From: Candidatus Nomurabacteria bacterium
GTDB lineage: Bacteria; Patescibacteriota; Minisyncoccia; Phycocordibacterales; UBA9973
Direction of reading: 5' to 3'
NCBI GenBank assembly: GCA_943350065.1
Contig: CALQZZ010000039.1
Span: forward strand, 1 to 5,538
Length of the DNA stretch: 5,538 nt
A model generated the notes under the pieces. That model worked only from the letters and a program-made list of their open reading frames with translations, was not told where the DNA came from and made no database searches. The translations under genes and the position numbers were made by a program. Of this stretch, positions 4,972 through 5,538 are shown piece by piece (the stretch's first letter is position 1; every line of letters begins with the position of its first letter).

Positions 4972-5538
4972 TGGAAAATAAAAAAAACAATCTAATAGAG
5001 AGACCTCCAGTGGTCGCAGTGATGGGTCATATCGACCATGGTAAATCAACCTTGCTAGATTATATTCGCAAGACAAATATTGTCGACCGTGAAGCTGGAG
5101 GTATTACTCAACACATTTCTGCTTATGAAGTAATTCATAAAGACGAAAATGGGAAAGATAAAAAAATAACTTTTCTCGATACTCCTGGACATGAAGCTTT
5201 TTCTAAAATGCGTGAACGTGGGGCTAAAATCGCAGACATTGCAATTCTTATGGTTTCAGCTGAAGACGGAGTAAAACCTCAAACTATCGAAGCTTATAAA
5301 ACAATAGTAGAAAGTAATACACCTTGTATTGTCGCTATCAATAAAATAGACAAACCAGGAGCTGATATTGAACGTACAAAAATAAACTTAGCTGAACACG
5401 AAATATATCTTGAAAACTTTGGAGGACAAACTCCATTTGTATTGGTATCTGCAAAAGTCGGCACTGGTGTCGATGAATTGCTTTCTTTGATTTTAGTCTT
5501 AGCTGAAATGGAAAACTTTACCGGAGACACGTCTCTAC
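4971..5538 (+). CDS. infB: translation initiation factor IF-2, 5' part, without N-terminal domains
   Basis: The first 189 residues are present; the gene runs off the window. IF-2 is the GTPase that brings formylmethionyl-tRNA to the 30S subunit and promotes subunit joining. The G domain is intact: G1 GHIDHGKST (19-27), G2 GGITQHI (43-49), G3 DTPGHEAF (70-77) with the catalytic-type H74, G4 NKID (124-127) and G5 SAK (160-162). G1 ends in KST where bacterial IF-2 usually has KTS. Only 18 residues precede G1, so the long N-terminal region found in E. coli or Bacillus IF-2 is missing. This is not a start-site error: the frame upstream has no ATG, GTG or TTG before a TAA at 4902-4904. Short IF-2 proteins are expected in reduced genomes. 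The start has no good Shine-Dalgarno and may depend on coupling to the small leader ORF. Likely co-transcribed with the DUF4446 gene. Confidence 0.95.
   Translation, partial: MENKKNNLIERPPVVAVMGHIDHGKSTLLDYIRKTNIVDREAGGITQHISAYEVIHKDENGKDKKITFLDTPGHEAFSKMRERGAKIADIAILMVSAEDGVKPQTIEAYKTIVESNTPCIVAINKIDKPGADIERTKINLAEHEIYLENFGGQTPFVLVSAKVGTGVDELLSLILVLAEMENFTGDTSL

Noticed and set aside
4967..4972. TATAAT at the infB start as a promoter -10
   Set aside because: It overlaps the ATG itself, so a transcript from it would lack the start codon. The match is likely chance in AT-rich sequence.
5294..5530. 78-codon open frame on the minus strand, plus similar frames at 810-998, 3520-3732 and 4119-4340
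   Set aside because: Each is a shadow of a firmly identified gene (infB, clpB, or the desulfurase) and shows no domain signature or start signal.

Overview
The window is AT-rich and densely coded. It looks like part of a small bacterial genome, most likely a Candidate Phyla Radiation (Patescibacteria, Parcubacteria-like) organism. This is an inference from several features: IF-2 begins almost directly at its G domain, a DUF4446 protein is present, the cysteine desulfurase has a non-standard PLP-lysine motif, and the gene next to clp looks like a stripped-down HtrA relic. No read-through TGA codons are seen, so the standard bacterial code fits.

Layout. Three genes run leftward: a cysteine desulfurase (4415 to 3246, GTG start), a short membrane-anchored HtrA-like protein without the catalytic serine half (3242 to 2709), and a complete ClpB-type Hsp100 ATPase (2673 to 10). 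Gaps are 3 and 35 bases, so they could be one operon, although clp has a plausible promoter of its own. Two genes run rightward: a membrane-anchored DUF4446 protein (4439 to 4909) and infB (from 4971, cut by the window end). The two groups diverge from a 23-base, almost pure A/T spacer (4416-4438) in which candidate -10 boxes for both directions overlap. No tRNA, rRNA, CRISPR array or insertion sequence was seen, and no gene-free stretch exceeds 61 bases.

How the genes may work together: the Clp ATPase and the HtrA relic belong to protein quality control, the desulfurase supplies sulfur for tRNA thiolation or Fe-S clusters, and IF-2 starts translation. The grouping is mostly housekeeping.

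Main points for a second look: (1) the Clp protein joins a full-length ClpB middle domain to a ClpC/ClpA-style loop carrying the ClpP-docking tripeptide IGF, suggesting a natural disaggregase that can feed a protease; (2) three start codons have no Shine-Dalgarno but a -10-like TAnnnT box 6-7 bases upstream, the geometry of leaderless transcripts; (3) a GC-rich hairpin repeat between DUF4446 and infB carries an SD-like GAGG leading to a five-codon ORF whose stop overlaps the infB start; (4) a 21-base palindrome inside the desulfurase gene equals in length a 7-residue insertion relative to IscS.
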